From assembly GCF_000195575.1 (NCBI RefSeq), contig NC_015391.1, positions 1,786,363 to 1,850,362 on the forward strand: 64,000 bases of DNA. The letters run 5' to 3'. This document shows positions 8,501 through 18,016 of this stretch, one piece after another. The notes below the pieces were generated by a model. The model worked only from the letters and a program-made list of their open reading frames with translations, was not told the origin of the DNA and did no database searches. The position numbers and the translations under genes were made by a program. The stretch is from Carnobacterium sp. 17-4. GTDB lineage: Bacteria; Bacillota; Bacilli; Lactobacillales; Carnobacteriaceae. Numbering within the stretch: position 1 is the first letter of the stretch; the number at the start of each line of letters is the position of its first letter.

Positions 8501-9490
8501 ATGAATGGATTAAAAGGGATTCACCACGTAACAGCTATTACAAGTAGTGCGGAAAAAATTTATGACTTCTTTACGAACGTTTTGGGTGTCCGCTTAGTAA
8601 AAAAAACAGTGAACCAAGATGACATTCAAACGTATCACCTTTTCTTTTCAGATGATAAAGGCAGCGCAGGTACAGATATGACATTTTTTGATTTCCTTGG
8701 TATTCCTAAAGGATCAAAAGGAACCAATGATATCTCAAAGACTTCTTTACGCGTGCCAAGTGATGCTGCTTTAGACTATTGGGTCAAACGATTTGATAAA
8801 TATAATGTAGCTCATAAAGAAATCTCAGAACAATTTGGAGTCAAAGTGTTGGCTTTTCATGATTTTGATGATCAACACTATCAATTGATCTCAGATGAAA
8901 ACAATGTAGGCATAGCCTCTGGTATTCCATGGCATAAAGGCCCAGTTCCAGATAAATTTGCTATTACTGGTTTAGGTCCTATCTTTTTACGTGTGAAAAA
9001 TTTTGACTTTATGAAAGAAATATTGGAAAAAGTATTACTGTTTAAAGAAATAGCTAAAGAAGGCAATTATCACCAATTTGAAGTTGGCGAAGGCGGAAAT
9101 GGCGCGCAAGTAATTGTTGAGTATAGCGCTCTGCTTCCTGATGCACGACAAGGTTATGGAAATGTGCATCACGTTGCATTTCGTGTAGAAGATCGTGCTG
9201 TTTTAGAAGAATGGATTCAACGAATGAATCAATTTGGTTTGCCAACTTCTGGTTATGTCGATCGTTTTTATTTTGAATCTCTTTATGCCCGTGTATCTCC
9301 AGGTATTTTGTTTGAATTTGCAACAGATGGTCCTGGTTTTATCGACGATGAAGAAAGTTATGAAATATTGGGTGAAACCTTAGCCTTACCGCCAAAATTC
9401 AGGAATCAACGTGCTGAGATAGAAAAATTAGTTCGGCCGATAGATACCGTTCGCAGTACAAAAGTATTTCAAAAAGAGTATTTAGATTAA
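8501..9490 (+). CDS. VOC-family ring-cleaving dioxygenase, MhqO-like (paralogue 2)
   Basis: 329 residues, paralogous to the preceding gene. Shared segments are GIHHVTAIT at the N-terminus, VLGVRLVKKTVNQDD, NVHHVAFRVED near residue 223 and ILFEFATDGPGF near 270, which supply the likely His-His-Glu metal site. In this family the enzyme cleaves hydroquinone-type rings with oxygen using Fe(II). The overlap of TAA and ATG regions, and the GGAGG inside the end of the upstream gene, indicate translational coupling. The C-terminal tail after the second module is longer than in paralogue 1, which explains the size difference. Confidence 0.87.
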   Translation: MNGLKGIHHVTAITSSAEKIYDFFTNVLGVRLVKKTVNQDDIQTYHLFFSDDKGSAGTDMTFFDFLGIPKGSKGTNDISKTSLRVPSDAALDYWVKRFDKYNVAHKEISEQFGVKVLAFHDFDDQHYQLISDENNVGIASGIPWHKGPVPDKFAITGLGPIFLRVKNFDFMKEILEKVLLFKEIAKEGNYHQFEVGEGGNGAQVIVEYSALLPDARQGYGNVHHVAFRVEDRAVLEEWIQRMNQFGLPTSGYVDRFYFESLYARVSPGILFEFATDGPGFIDDEESYEILGETLALPPKFRNQRAEIEKLVRPIDTVRSTKVFQKEYLD

Positions 9491-9554
9491 AATTAAACTG
9501 CCAAATTAAGCTATACCTTATTTAAAAAAATTAACCCTTAGGAAGTGACTAATT

Positions 9555-10175
9555 ATGTTTCACTATACAGCAGAACAATTAAACAAAAAACAGCAGTACA
9601 AATTTGTTAGCGGAAGCGTGATTCCACGCCCAATCGCTTGGGTTACCACTTTGTCAAAAGATGGTTCAGTGGTAAATGCTGCTCCTTTCAGCTTCTTCAG
9701 TGCAGCATCCAATGAATTACCTTTATTAACAGTTGCTATCTTAAGAAAAGATGGCGTTATTAAAGATACCGCTCGTAATATTCTTGATCGAAAAGAAGCG
9801 GTTGTACACATTGTTGATCAAACTGTTATTGAAGATATGAATCAAACATCTGCCCCACTTTCACCAGACGAAAGTGAGTTGGACCAAACGAACTTAACTT
9901 TGATTGATAGTCTAAGCGTACAAGTTCCTTCTATCGTAGAAGCTAAAATTCGTTTTGAAGGTGTCTTACATCAATACGTACCAATTAAGGATGAGAACGA
10001 CGACATTGTAACGGATTTCTTTTTCATCCGGGTAACAGATTTCTTTTTTGATGAAACGGTCTTTGATCAAGAAAAAGAATATATTTTAACGGATAAATTA
10101 AACCCCGTTGCTCGTCTTGCCGGTAACCAATACGCTACACTAGATAAAGAATTCACTATTGTACGTCCAACGTAA
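9555..10175 (+). CDS. Flavin reductase-like FMN-binding split-barrel protein
   Basis: 206 residues with the flavin-reductase split-barrel pattern: FVSGSVIPRPIAWVTTLSKDG, then NAAPFSFFSAASNELPLLTVAI, then KDTARNI. These residues bind FMN in this family. Members supply reduced flavin to oxygenases or act directly on small quinones. It starts at an ATG 64 bases after the dioxygenase pair, with AGGAAGTGA just upstream and no intervening terminator, so it probably belongs to the same transcript. That context suggests a role in aromatic or quinone handling, which is inference. Confidence 0.85.
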   Translation: MFHYTAEQLNKKQQYKFVSGSVIPRPIAWVTTLSKDGSVVNAAPFSFFSAASNELPLLTVAILRKDGVIKDTARNILDRKEAVVHIVDQTVIEDMNQTSAPLSPDESELDQTNLTLIDSLSVQVPSIVEAKIRFEGVLHQYVPIKDENDDIVTDFFFIRVTDFFFDETVFDQEKEYILTDKLNPVARLAGNQYATLDKEFTIVRPT

Positions 10176-10179
10176 ACTA

Positions 10180-10228
10180 AAAAGAGTCGCTCAAGAAGAA
10201 AAAAATTCTTGAGCGGCTCTTTTTTTTC
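10180..10228. terminator. Bidirectional terminator
   Basis: The arms AAAAGAGTCGCTCAAGAA and TTCTTGAGCGGCTCTTTTTT pair with one mismatch. It separates the flavin reductase gene from the converging ABC permease gene. Confidence 0.9.
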
Positions 10229-10234
10229 GAATTT

Positions 10235-11890
10235 TTATTGTTTTATTGGACGATTGCATTCATGTAAATACAATAAGACTGTAAAAATTAAAATAAATAG
10301 ATTTATACTAAATGTAATGGTTTTAATTTCTAATGGAAGAATGCCTATATTAGCTATTATTCCAAAAAATACAATGATAATTATACCACCTAACATTCCT
10401 ATTAGGCTCATCATACTCTGCTTGACGAGTTGTGTTTCATCTTGCCAGTCATAATAGGCCATCCTATTTCCAATAAAAATACCTCCTACTGCTGTAAATA
10501 GTAAAAAGCTAAGTGGTGTAACAATTATCAAAATTGTTTCAATGAAGCTCGTTTTTAATGAGATACTAAACAATAGTGAACAGACAATCGATGTTGGAAT
10601 AGTAAACGTCAGATTGGTTAATAAATAACTGTCATACAGGGTCTTTGGAGAAATTGGTAATGATTTAATCAACCAGACGTTTCTCCCTTCTAATGCAAGT
10701 GAGATAGTGGCCGTATTAGTCATAGAAACCATAGCCGCAATAACGTAACCAGCAACATTTTTTAAGATTGGAAAGTATTCAGCTAACTCAAGGCTCTGTA
10801 ATATTTTCTCTGGCCCAATGGTTAATGTACTAATGGCCAATAGAATAGCTAGGACACAACCAATCAATAAATTTGTGGCAGCTACTGTTGACTTTAAAAT
10901 ACGCATCAGTGTTTTTTTATACAATGCCAAAAGCACTCCACTCTGACGCAACACCCCTATTTTATAATTACCCTTGCTACTATGTGAAGTCAGTGCTGTA
11001 TTGATTTGTTTGTATTTTAAAGACAACAGCTGTAAAAAGAGGAAATACAAACCAATAGAAACAACTACAAAGATCAGAAAAGAAAGGAGTTTTCCATCAA
11101 CAACTGCTTCCTTGAAGAGTTTTGTGGGTAGGTATAGCTGGTTCAGTCTATCAGAAATAAAAGGGGCTAAGGTTGAAAATGCATCAGCATTTATGGTCCC
11201 TGTTTGAAAATCAAAGAGTTCTCCAAAACCGAAATCTGCTGTTGAAGCAGTCATCATGAAACTCATGAAAACTACTACTAATCCTATAGAAAGAATTGTA
11301 ACTACCGCGCTTGTGTATCTAAATTTAGAAGCGATTGCTGTAACCACAGCTCCAAAAATAGCGGCAATAGTAGTAGGAATTAAACTAACTAAAAAGATGC
11401 TGATAAACCAGATAAGATAAGTCATAAAATTAGGCTGTTCAAACAACATATAAATCAATCCCATTGGAAACATAACCAGAAAAGCAATAAAGGTATTCCA
11501 AATATACATATTCAAAAATCGGCTGCTAATAATTGTCCTTACCGTTATTGGCAGAGACATAACCAGATCGTAATCACTAAAACCAAAAAATTCTCCATTT
11601 GATTTAAATAATGAAAAAATTACAATGAACAGGCTGCTGATGAAGATAGCAATACTAGGAATCAGTTCTGTCAATCCTAAATAAACGTAGCCGTATGCCA
11701 TCCCACCACAATAAGTAATAATCATAAGTAAAACCATACCAATAGCTATTGTCACTGCAATTTTACTGTTTCTTTTACGTCTATCCTTTTCATAACGAAA
11801 AACATTTAGGCCAAGTTGCTCTATCAATCTATTTTTAGCAAGGAGCCAACTTAAACTATTCCGTTTTATTTTCACGTCTTTAGTATTCAT
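10235..11890 (-). CDS. ABC-2 type exporter permease
   Basis: 551-residue membrane protein with about twelve hydrophobic helices in two halves, following a cytosolic N-terminus rich in Lys/Arg (NVFRYEKDRRKRNSK). The segment FSLFKSNGEFFGFSDYDLVMSLPITVRTIISSRFLN is typical of large ABC-2 permeases encoded with a single ATPase. A second SLPIS motif (IKSLPISPKTLYDS) marks the repeat half. It lies 27 bases downstream of its ATPase gene, so they form a two-gene exporter operon. The substrate is unknown; candidates in this type include peptides or drugs. Confidence 0.82.
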   Translation of the reverse strand: MNTKDVKIKRNSLSWLLAKNRLIEQLGLNVFRYEKDRRKRNSKIAVTIAIGMVLLMIITYCGGMAYGYVYLGLTELIPSIAIFISSLFIVIFSLFKSNGEFFGFSDYDLVMSLPITVRTIISSRFLNMYIWNTFIAFLVMFPMGLIYMLFEQPNFMTYLIWFISIFLVSLIPTTIAAIFGAVVTAIASKFRYTSAVVTILSIGLVVVFMSFMMTASTADFGFGELFDFQTGTINADAFSTLAPFISDRLNQLYLPTKLFKEAVVDGKLLSFLIFVVVSIGLYFLFLQLLSLKYKQINTALTSHSSKGNYKIGVLRQSGVLLALYKKTLMRILKSTVAATNLLIGCVLAILLAISTLTIGPEKILQSLELAEYFPILKNVAGYVIAAMVSMTNTATISLALEGRNVWLIKSLPISPKTLYDSYLLTNLTFTIPTSIVCSLLFSISLKTSFIETILIIVTPLSFLLFTAVGGIFIGNRMAYYDWQDETQLVKQSMMSLIGMLGGIIIIVFFGIIANIGILPLEIKTITFSINLFILIFTVLLYLHECNRPIKQ

Positions 11891-11917
11891 ACCTTAAAGT
11901 ACTCTCCTCTTTTTTGA

Positions 11918-12640
11918 TTATTCTTGATTCAAAATATCTATAAAGATTTCCTCTAAGGAACTCCCAACTTTCTCCTTCAACATGTCTTCCATAGTTCCTG
12001 AAAAAACAAGTTTCCCATGATTGATCATCGCAACTTTATTGCACAATTTTTCTGCAGTATCAAGTACATGTGTTGAAAAGAAGACGGAACTTCCATGTGC
12101 ACACAATTCGTGCATGATTTCTTTTAATATAACAGCAGCTCTAGGATCCAGACCAACAAAAGGCTCATCTAATACGAGTAGCTTTGGTTCATGAATCACA
12201 GCAGAAATGATAGCAAGTTTTTGTTTCATACCATGTGAATAGGAAGAAATTAGGTCTCCAAGATTTCCAGTAATTTCAAATAAATCTCCATATTTCTTTA
12301 TTTTCTCTTCTCGAATAGTTGTAGGAACTCTAAAGACATCTGCTATGAAACTCAAATACTGAATTCCAGTCATATGCTCATACAAATCAGGGTTGTCTGG
12401 TATATAGGCAATAATTTGCTTGCATAAAAGTGGTTCTGTTTTCATTGAGTGACCATCAATGAAAATTTCTCCTTCTTCATAATCAAGAATGCCCACTATC
12501 GATTTGATTGTTGTACTTTTACCTGCTCCATTATGACCAATGAAACCAAAAATATCCCCTTCCTCTACTTTAAGGCTGATATCATCTACTGCTTTTTTTT
12601 CACCTTTATAGGTTTTACTGAAATGATTGATTGTTAACAT
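11918..12640 (-). CDS. ABC exporter ATP-binding subunit
   Basis: 240 residues. Walker A is GHNGAGKSTT near residue 35, the signature region SSYSHGMKQKLAI is near 137, and Walker B with catalytic Glu is LLVLDEPFVGLDP near 158. The H-loop is FFSTHVLDTAEKLC. This matches the ATPases that pair with ABC-2 permeases, such as the gene immediately downstream. The start ATG at 12640 follows GGAGGAAGTATGAA. The signature is SHGMKQ rather than LSGGQ, a common variant in this exporter class. Confidence 0.9.
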   Translation of the reverse strand: MLTINHFSKTYKGEKKAVDDISLKVEEGDIFGFIGHNGAGKSTTIKSIVGILDYEEGEIFIDGHSMKTEPLLCKQIIAYIPDNPDLYEHMTGIQYLSFIADVFRVPTTIREEKIKKYGDLFEITGNLGDLISSYSHGMKQKLAIISAVIHEPKLLVLDEPFVGLDPRAAVILKEIMHELCAHGSSVFFSTHVLDTAEKLCNKVAMINHGKLVFSGTMEDMLKEKVGSSLEEIFIDILNQE

Positions 12641-12956
12641 TTCATACTTCCTCCCTGTTCTATAAGCTTGTTCGCCAATATTTTAATTTTTTTATTACAT
12701 TTTATTTTTGTTCTGTAGTATGTAGTATTGATTTTTTATTAGTCTACTATAGATAATCATAGTCCTTTTTGCTCTACTTTACAGCAATTTTTATCAGTAA
12801 ATTAGACTTATCTAGTTATTTCGAACAAACTATCGAATACATATATTGGCATTAGTTTCTTTAGCTATACAAATACACCCCGGAAACTAGAATTCACTCT
12901 AGCTTTCGGGGTGTATCATATCAAGTTTGATTTAAAAATAACTTTTTACAATTATT
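12641..12956. other. Intergenic region between the ABC exporter and the EIIA-Glc gene
   Basis: 316 bases, strongly AT-rich. It holds the EIIA-Glc terminator near 12873-12916 and should hold the ABC exporter promoter. No reading frame with a ribosome site was found in it. Confidence 0.6.
12873..12916 (-). terminator. Terminator after the EIIA-Glc gene
   Basis: ATACACCCCG and CGGGGTGTAT arms, with an inner CTAG(A)/(T)CTAG pairing. Only a short T-run follows. Confidence 0.75.
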
Positions 12957-13466
12957 TTATGCTTTAGCTGTAAGTGTTCCAATTTCTGCTGAAGCAGATG
13001 CTTGTCCTTTTCCACTTAAAGTGAAATCAGCTACTTTATCCATGTTTGTAAAGACAACTACCATTGCACTATCTTTACCTGCAGCTTCAAGAGCAACTAA
13101 GTCAACTGTAGAAACTAATGTTTCCGGTGTTACTTGGTCTCCTTCAACTACTGAATTAGTAAACGGTCCACCATTTAATTCAACAGTATCTAGACCCATG
13201 TGTAAGAGTACTTCTACTCCATTTGGAAGTTCAATTCCAATTGCATGCTTAGTTGGAAATACACTGACAATTTTCCCAGTTACTGGAGAATAAATTTTTC
13301 CATCTGTTGGAATAACAGCAAATCCGTCACCCATCATTTTTTGTGAAAAAACTGGATCCGCTACTTCTTCAATAGCTACAACTGTCCCATTTGCAGGCGC
13401 AAATAATTTTGCTGCTGCGTTATTTTCCTTTTTATTATCTTTTTTCAAAAAATCAAACATTCCCAT
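12957..13466 (-). CDS. crr: PTS glucose-type IIA protein (EIIA-Glc)
   Basis: Soluble single-domain IIA, 169 residues, as in free EIIA-Glc proteins. It relays phosphate from HPr to a sugar IIB domain and can act as a carbon-status signal. The fold motifs are FAPANGTVVAIEEVADPVFSQKMMGDGFAV and DGKIYSPVTGKI. Active-site histidines occur in TKHAIGIEL and VLLHMGLDTVELNG; the latter is the phosphorylated one by family knowledge. No IIBC gene is adjacent, so it must serve PTS permeases elsewhere. Start ATG 13466 follows AGTAGGA. Confidence 0.92.
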   Translation of the reverse strand: MGMFDFLKKDNKKENNAAAKLFAPANGTVVAIEEVADPVFSQKMMGDGFAVIPTDGKIYSPVTGKIVSVFPTKHAIGIELPNGVEVLLHMGLDTVELNGGPFTNSVVEGDQVTPETLVSTVDLVALEAAGKDSAMVVVFTNMDKVADFTLSGKGQASASAEIGTLTAKA

Positions 13467-13603
13467 TTCAATTCCTACTTTCTCTATTTTATAGTCTGCT
13501 TCTTATCAATTGAACAATAAGAAGTTTGCACCTTATGATACCATAAAAAACACCTTAAAGAGAACAAAAATGGTTGTTACTTGACTATTTAATGCATTTT
13601 TAT

Positions 13604-15760
13604 TCATTTCTTTTTAAAATCTAAATAAATTGTCTCAATTTCCAGTTCTTCGCTATTAGAGCCTACCATTACATCAAACTCCCCAGTTTCAACAGACACA
13701 GATAAATCTTGATGAACATATTCAAGATCTTGTTTTTGCAACTGAAATAAAACTCCACTTGATTGACCTGGTTCTAAAAACACTTTTTTAAATCTTTTTA
13801 ATTCTTTAACTGGACGAACGACTTCGCCTACTTTATCTCTAACATATAACTGAACGATTTCAGCACCTGACAGGTCCCCTTTATTTGTAATAGTAACTTC
13901 TATACTGACCTCTTCCTTAGACTCAGCTACAGTAACCTGCATTGGACTATACTTAAATTGCGTATAACTTAATCCAAAACCAAAAGGAAAAAGTGGACTG
14001 TTCTCTACATCCAAATATCTTGAAAGGTACTTATCATCTTGATTATATGGTGTCAACGGGCGCCCAGTACTATCTTGATTGTAATAAAGAGGAACTTGCC
14101 CAACTGCTCTTGGAAAAGACATCGTTAATTTGCCACTTGGATTTTTTAGTCCAAATAGAAGATTCGCGACTGCAGATCCAGCTTCTGTACCTGGAAACCA
14201 AGCTTCAATCATACTATCCACATCCTGAATAATATCCGTCAAATCTAAAGGTCTGCCATTGAATAGAATCAAACTAATGGGCATAGATAAAGTACGAAGT
14301 TTCTTGATTAATTGAATTTGTTCTACTGGTAATTTAAGGTTACTTCGGCTTGCTCCTTCTCCACTCATATAGGAAGATTCTCCACCAACAATTACTACCA
14401 CATCTACATTTTCAACACCTGTTAGCCAGTCATTTTGATTTTCATTTTTCAAAGGAGAATAAGTTTTCAGCACTATCGATTCTTTTGAAACATGTTGCAA
14501 CAAACCTTCATAGACAGACACACTTTCATTTTGCTGCCCTTTCCAAGACCATGCACCTAGAACATCTCTGGATTGTCTTTCTGGAACAAATAATGCGATT
14601 TTTTGCTTGATATTTAAAGGCAATACTTGTTTCTCATTTTTCAATAATACCATTGATTCTTCGGCTATTTTTCTTGCTTTTGCTCGATGCTCTAAACTAA
14701 ATACCATTGTTTTTTCTTTTGCACTACTTGCTCCGCGGTAAGGATCTTCAAATAAACCTAACTCATTTTTCAAAGTTAAAATGCGCCATACCGCTTCATC
14801 AAGAAGAGCTTCAGAGATTTCCCCTTCATCAATCAAATCATGTAAATAGTTTAAGTATCCGCCTGTCATCATCTCGATATCCACGCCTGCTTCTATCGCT
14901 AACTCAGCAGCTTGCTTTAAATCAGCTGCAACCCCATGCGGAATCATTTCTCCAACTGAAGCCCAATCTGATATCAGAACACCTTGAAATCCAAATTCTT
15001 TTCGCAGAATATTACGCATCAAAGATTTATTGGCAGTAGCCGGGACACCGTCAAGTGAATTAAATGCCGTCATAACTAATTTACTGCCTTCATCGATTCC
15101 TGCTTGATAAGCGGGCATGTACATTTCTCTTAAAGTACGTTCGGACAATTCAACAGTATTATATTCCCTGCCAGCTACGGGTGCACCATATCCAGCAAAG
15201 TGTTTGATACAAGCTGCTACACTCAGTTTATTATTCATTAAATCTTTCCCTTGGTAGCCTCTGACAAAAGCACGTGCGTATAGTTGATTCAGATAAGGAT
15301 CTTCTCCAGTAGATTCAAGGACTCTTCCCCAGCGTGCATCACGTACTAAGTCGACCATGGGCGCAAAGGTAACATGTAATCCTGAAACAGCTGCTTCCTT
15401 TGCAGATAGAAGAGCACTTTCTTCAACTAAATCAGGATCCCATGTACTGGACATGCCTAAAGGTATTGGAAAAATCGTACGGTATCCATGTATGACATCC
15501 GCCATAAACAATAGCGGTATTCCTAGACGATTTTTTGCTAAATGTTCCTTTTGGATGTCTATTAATGTTTGGGCACCAGATATGCCCAGTACTGAACCAA
15601 TTGTAGTCATCTTCTCTGGAGATAAATTCATTTCATGCATGGGACCAGTATTTTCACTATCTTCTTCTTTATAAAATTCGCCTGCTAATTGAACCATTTG
15701 GCCAATTTTTTCTTCTCTTGTCATTTTACTTAGCAAATGCTGAAGGTGAATTGAGTCCAT
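13604..15760 (-). CDS. bglX: Glycoside hydrolase family 3 beta-glucosidase
   Basis: 718 residues with the full GH3 layout. The (beta/alpha)8 domain contains CIKHFAGYGAP and the nucleophile Asp in GVLISDWAS near residue 265. The second domain carries VVIVGGESSYMSGEGASRSNL. A C-terminal fibronectin-III-like domain begins after NSPLFPFGFGLSYT. It hydrolyses terminal beta-glucosides. No signal peptide is present, so it acts in the cytoplasm on imported disaccharides. Start ATG 15760 follows GGAGGATTTCT. It is encoded alone, upstream of the EIIA-Glc gene on the same strand with a 137-base gap. A BglK-like kinase gene near 42 kb could phosphorylate beta-glucosides, an inferred link only. Confidence 0.9.
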   Translation of the reverse strand: MDSIHLQHLLSKMTREEKIGQMVQLAGEFYKEEDSENTGPMHEMNLSPEKMTTIGSVLGISGAQTLIDIQKEHLAKNRLGIPLLFMADVIHGYRTIFPIPLGMSSTWDPDLVEESALLSAKEAAVSGLHVTFAPMVDLVRDARWGRVLESTGEDPYLNQLYARAFVRGYQGKDLMNNKLSVAACIKHFAGYGAPVAGREYNTVELSERTLREMYMPAYQAGIDEGSKLVMTAFNSLDGVPATANKSLMRNILRKEFGFQGVLISDWASVGEMIPHGVAADLKQAAELAIEAGVDIEMMTGGYLNYLHDLIDEGEISEALLDEAVWRILTLKNELGLFEDPYRGASSAKEKTMVFSLEHRAKARKIAEESMVLLKNEKQVLPLNIKQKIALFVPERQSRDVLGAWSWKGQQNESVSVYEGLLQHVSKESIVLKTYSPLKNENQNDWLTGVENVDVVVIVGGESSYMSGEGASRSNLKLPVEQIQLIKKLRTLSMPISLILFNGRPLDLTDIIQDVDSMIEAWFPGTEAGSAVANLLFGLKNPSGKLTMSFPRAVGQVPLYYNQDSTGRPLTPYNQDDKYLSRYLDVENSPLFPFGFGLSYTQFKYSPMQVTVAESKEEVSIEVTITNKGDLSGAEIVQLYVRDKVGEVVRPVKELKRFKKVFLEPGQSSGVLFQLQKQDLEYVHQDLSVSVETGEFDVMVGSNSEELEIETIYLDFKKK

Positions 15761-15897
15761 AGAAATCCTCCTTATTAATTTTTTTATCTGTAAGGAATAG
15801 TTTCGTCAAAATTGATAACCCCATCAGATAAACCGATTTCACAAACTCACTGTATCATCAATTTTTTTGTTTCTCAAACGATACCCGTTTAAAAATA

Positions 15898-15906
15898 TGC
15901 TATAGT
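15898..15906 (+). promoter_or_regulatory. Extended -10 element before yeiH
   Basis: TGCTATAGT lies 34 bases before the start codon; no clear -35 is visible. Confidence 0.4.
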
Positions 15907-15939
15907 TAAAATAAATCTTAGAGAAAGGACGATCAATAG

Positions 15940-16923
15940 ATGAAAAAAATTAGTAAAGGGCTTTTTCTCTCCATTGCAATTGCACTTATTGCTACGCTAC
16001 TGGGAAATGTATTTCCTATTATTGGCAGTGCTGTATTTGCTATTATTATAGGTTTATTATTGAATAACACAATTGGTACTCCTGCTGACTTTCAGCCGGG
16101 TATTAAATTTTCTTCAAAAAAAATCTTACAAGCTTCGATTGTCTTATTAGGTTTTAGTTTATCCATTCAAGATATTCAATCAACGGGGCTTTCCTCTCTA
16201 AGCGTGACGCTTATTACGATTGTTATAGCTTTTATCAGTGCTTTTTTAATTGGGAAATGGTTACATATTCCGATGAACACTACAACTTTAATAGGAGTAG
16301 GAACGGCCATATGTGGAGGTTCAGCAATCGCTGCTGTTTCACCTATCATTGATGCAAAAGATGAAGAGGTAGCTTTATCTATCTCGACCATCTTCTTATT
16401 TAATATTGTAGCCGTCTTTCTATTTCCATTCATAGGGCATTTGATGAATTTAACGGATAGTGGTTTTGGTTTATGGGCAGGAACAGCTATTAATGACACT
16501 TCTTCGGTTGTAGCTGCAGGTTACAGTTATAGTGAATCTGCTGGAGACTATGCTACAATTGTAAAATTAACCAGAGCTACGTTGATTATACCTGTTTCAT
16601 TACTAATTGCTGGCATCCAACTCTACAAGAAGCGCCGCAGTGCTGAGAAAGTTTCTTTAAAGCAAATATTCCCTTGGTTTATCTTATGGTTTATAGTTGC
16701 TTCTGTAGTCAGCAGTACAGGCATACTTCCTGAAGTTTTCATTACTTCTGCCAAATGGCTTTCACGTTTTATGATTGCAATGGCACTAGCTTCAATTGGT
16801 TTATCTGCTAATTTCAAGGAGCTCTTAAAGACAGGTGCAAAGCCAGTTTTACTTGGCCTGATAACCTGGTTCTTCGTTGCAGCCAGTAGTTTACTTGTCC
16901 AGTTCATTCAAGGGCAACTTTAA
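15940..16923 (+). CDS. YeiH/UPF0324 family membrane protein (putative sulfate exporter family)
   Basis: 327 residues with about ten hydrophobic helices. Family hallmarks are LQASIVLLGFSLSIQDI, GVGTAICGGSAIAAVSPII, the paired helix ends FGLWAGTAINDTSSVVAAGYSY, and IVKLTRATLIIPVSL. The family is annotated as putative sulfate exporters on limited evidence; the true substrate is unknown. Start ATG 15940 follows AGAAAGGACGA. It is followed after 136 bases by uppP on the same strand with no clear terminator between. Confidence 0.85.
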   Translation: MKKISKGLFLSIAIALIATLLGNVFPIIGSAVFAIIIGLLLNNTIGTPADFQPGIKFSSKKILQASIVLLGFSLSIQDIQSTGLSSLSVTLITIVIAFISAFLIGKWLHIPMNTTTLIGVGTAICGGSAIAAVSPIIDAKDEEVALSISTIFLFNIVAVFLFPFIGHLMNLTDSGFGLWAGTAINDTSSVVAAGYSYSESAGDYATIVKLTRATLIIPVSLLIAGIQLYKKRRSAEKVSLKQIFPWFILWFIVASVVSSTGILPEVFITSAKWLSRFMIAMALASIGLSANFKELLKTGAKPVLLGLITWFFVAASSLLVQFIQGQL

Positions 16924-17059
16924 TTTTGTATGAAGTCTACTAGTAGTCTGATAAAAAAAATCCTTAATTTTGTCTAAAGACTATAGGATAACGAACTAAA
17001 TTTAGGTATACTTATTTTTGTGAGTCTTAATTCACGTTTTGATTTGAAAGGAGAACAAC

Positions 17060-17884
17060 ATGATTTTTATTGAATTATTAAAAGCGGCATTTTTAGGAAT
17101 TGTCGAAGGAGTTACGGAATGGCTACCTATTAGTAGCACAGGTCATATGATTCTGGTAGAGCAATTTATTAATTTAGATGCTTCAGCAGGATTTAAAGAA
17201 ATGTTTTTTGTCGTCATCCAACTAGGTGCCATTCTGGCAGTAGTGTTGATTTTTTTCCATAAGTTAAACCCCTTTTCACCCAAGAAAACGACAGAAGAAA
17301 AGAGAGACACACTTTCTATCTGGTATAAAGTAATCGTCGGGGTTCTTCCCGCAGCCGTATTAGGTTTTCTATTTGATGACTGGTTAAATGAGCATTTATA
17401 CAATTATTGGACAGTTGCCATCATGCTAATTGTTTACGGAATTTTATTTATTGTTATTGAAAATCGGAATAAAGGAAAAGAAAGTTCTATTACTTCTTTT
17501 AAAGATTTGACGTATAAAACGGCCTTTCTTATTGGGATGTTCCAAGTTCTTTCATTGATTCCCGGTACTTCTCGTTCCGGAGCAACAATCTTAGGAGCTA
17601 TCTTAATCGGTACTTCTCGTTTCGTTGCGACAGAATATTCATTTTTCTTATCGATCCCAATCATGTTTGGCGCAAGCTTCCTCAAAATCTTTAAGTTTGG
17701 ATTTGACTTTACGGGTATGGAAGTAGCTACTCTTTTAACCGGAATGATAGTTGCTTTTGTAGTGTCTATTATCTCGATTAAATTCTTAATGGGCTACATT
17801 AAAAATAATGACTTTAAAGCTTTTGGTTGGTACAGAATTATTTTAGGTGTACTTGTTATCGCTTATTTCCTTTTATTTGGTTAA
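17060..17884 (+). CDS. uppP: Undecaprenyl-diphosphatase UppP (BacA)
   Basis: 274 residues, an integral membrane phosphatase that recycles undecaprenyl pyrophosphate for wall synthesis and gives bacitracin tolerance. The two conserved catalytic loops are present: [18 protein letters not shown] near residue 15 and [13 protein letters not shown] near 170. The length and hydrophobic profile fit the family. Start ATG 17060 follows AAAGGAGAACA. It ends with a strong terminator at 17920-17976. Confidence 0.96.
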   Translation: MIFIELLKAAFLGIVEGVTEWLPISSTGHMILVEQFINLDASAGFKEMFFVVIQLGAILAVVLIFFHKLNPFSPKKTTEEKRDTLSIWYKVIVGVLPAAVLGFLFDDWLNEHLYNYWTVAIMLIVYGILFIVIENRNKGKESSITSFKDLTYKTAFLIGMFQVLSLIPGTSRSGATILGAILIGTSRFVATEYSFFLSIPIMFGASFLKIFKFGFDFTGMEVATLLTGMIVAFVVSIISIKFLMGYIKNNDFKAFGWYRIILGVLVIAYFLLFG

Positions 17885-17919
17885 CAGTAATAAATGGATC
17901 AGGACAAACGTCCTAGTTC

Positions 17920-17976
17920 AAAAACTCATTCCTCCTTTTGATGTTTTTTCATCAGAAGTGCGAATGAGTTTTTTTG
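17920..17976 (+). terminator. Terminator after uppP
   Basis: AAAACTCATTC pairs with GAATGAGTTTT and an inner CTTTTGATG/CATCAGAAG helix, followed by a T-run. Confidence 0.88.
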
Positions 17977-18016
17977 ATTTAAGAAATATTCTATAAAGAT
18001 TTTCTAATGTCCATTT

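Noticed and set aside
13993-15039. Plus-strand open frames inside the GH3 gene
   Set aside because: They oppose an intact, clearly conserved gene and lack ribosome sites and family motifs, so they are shadows.
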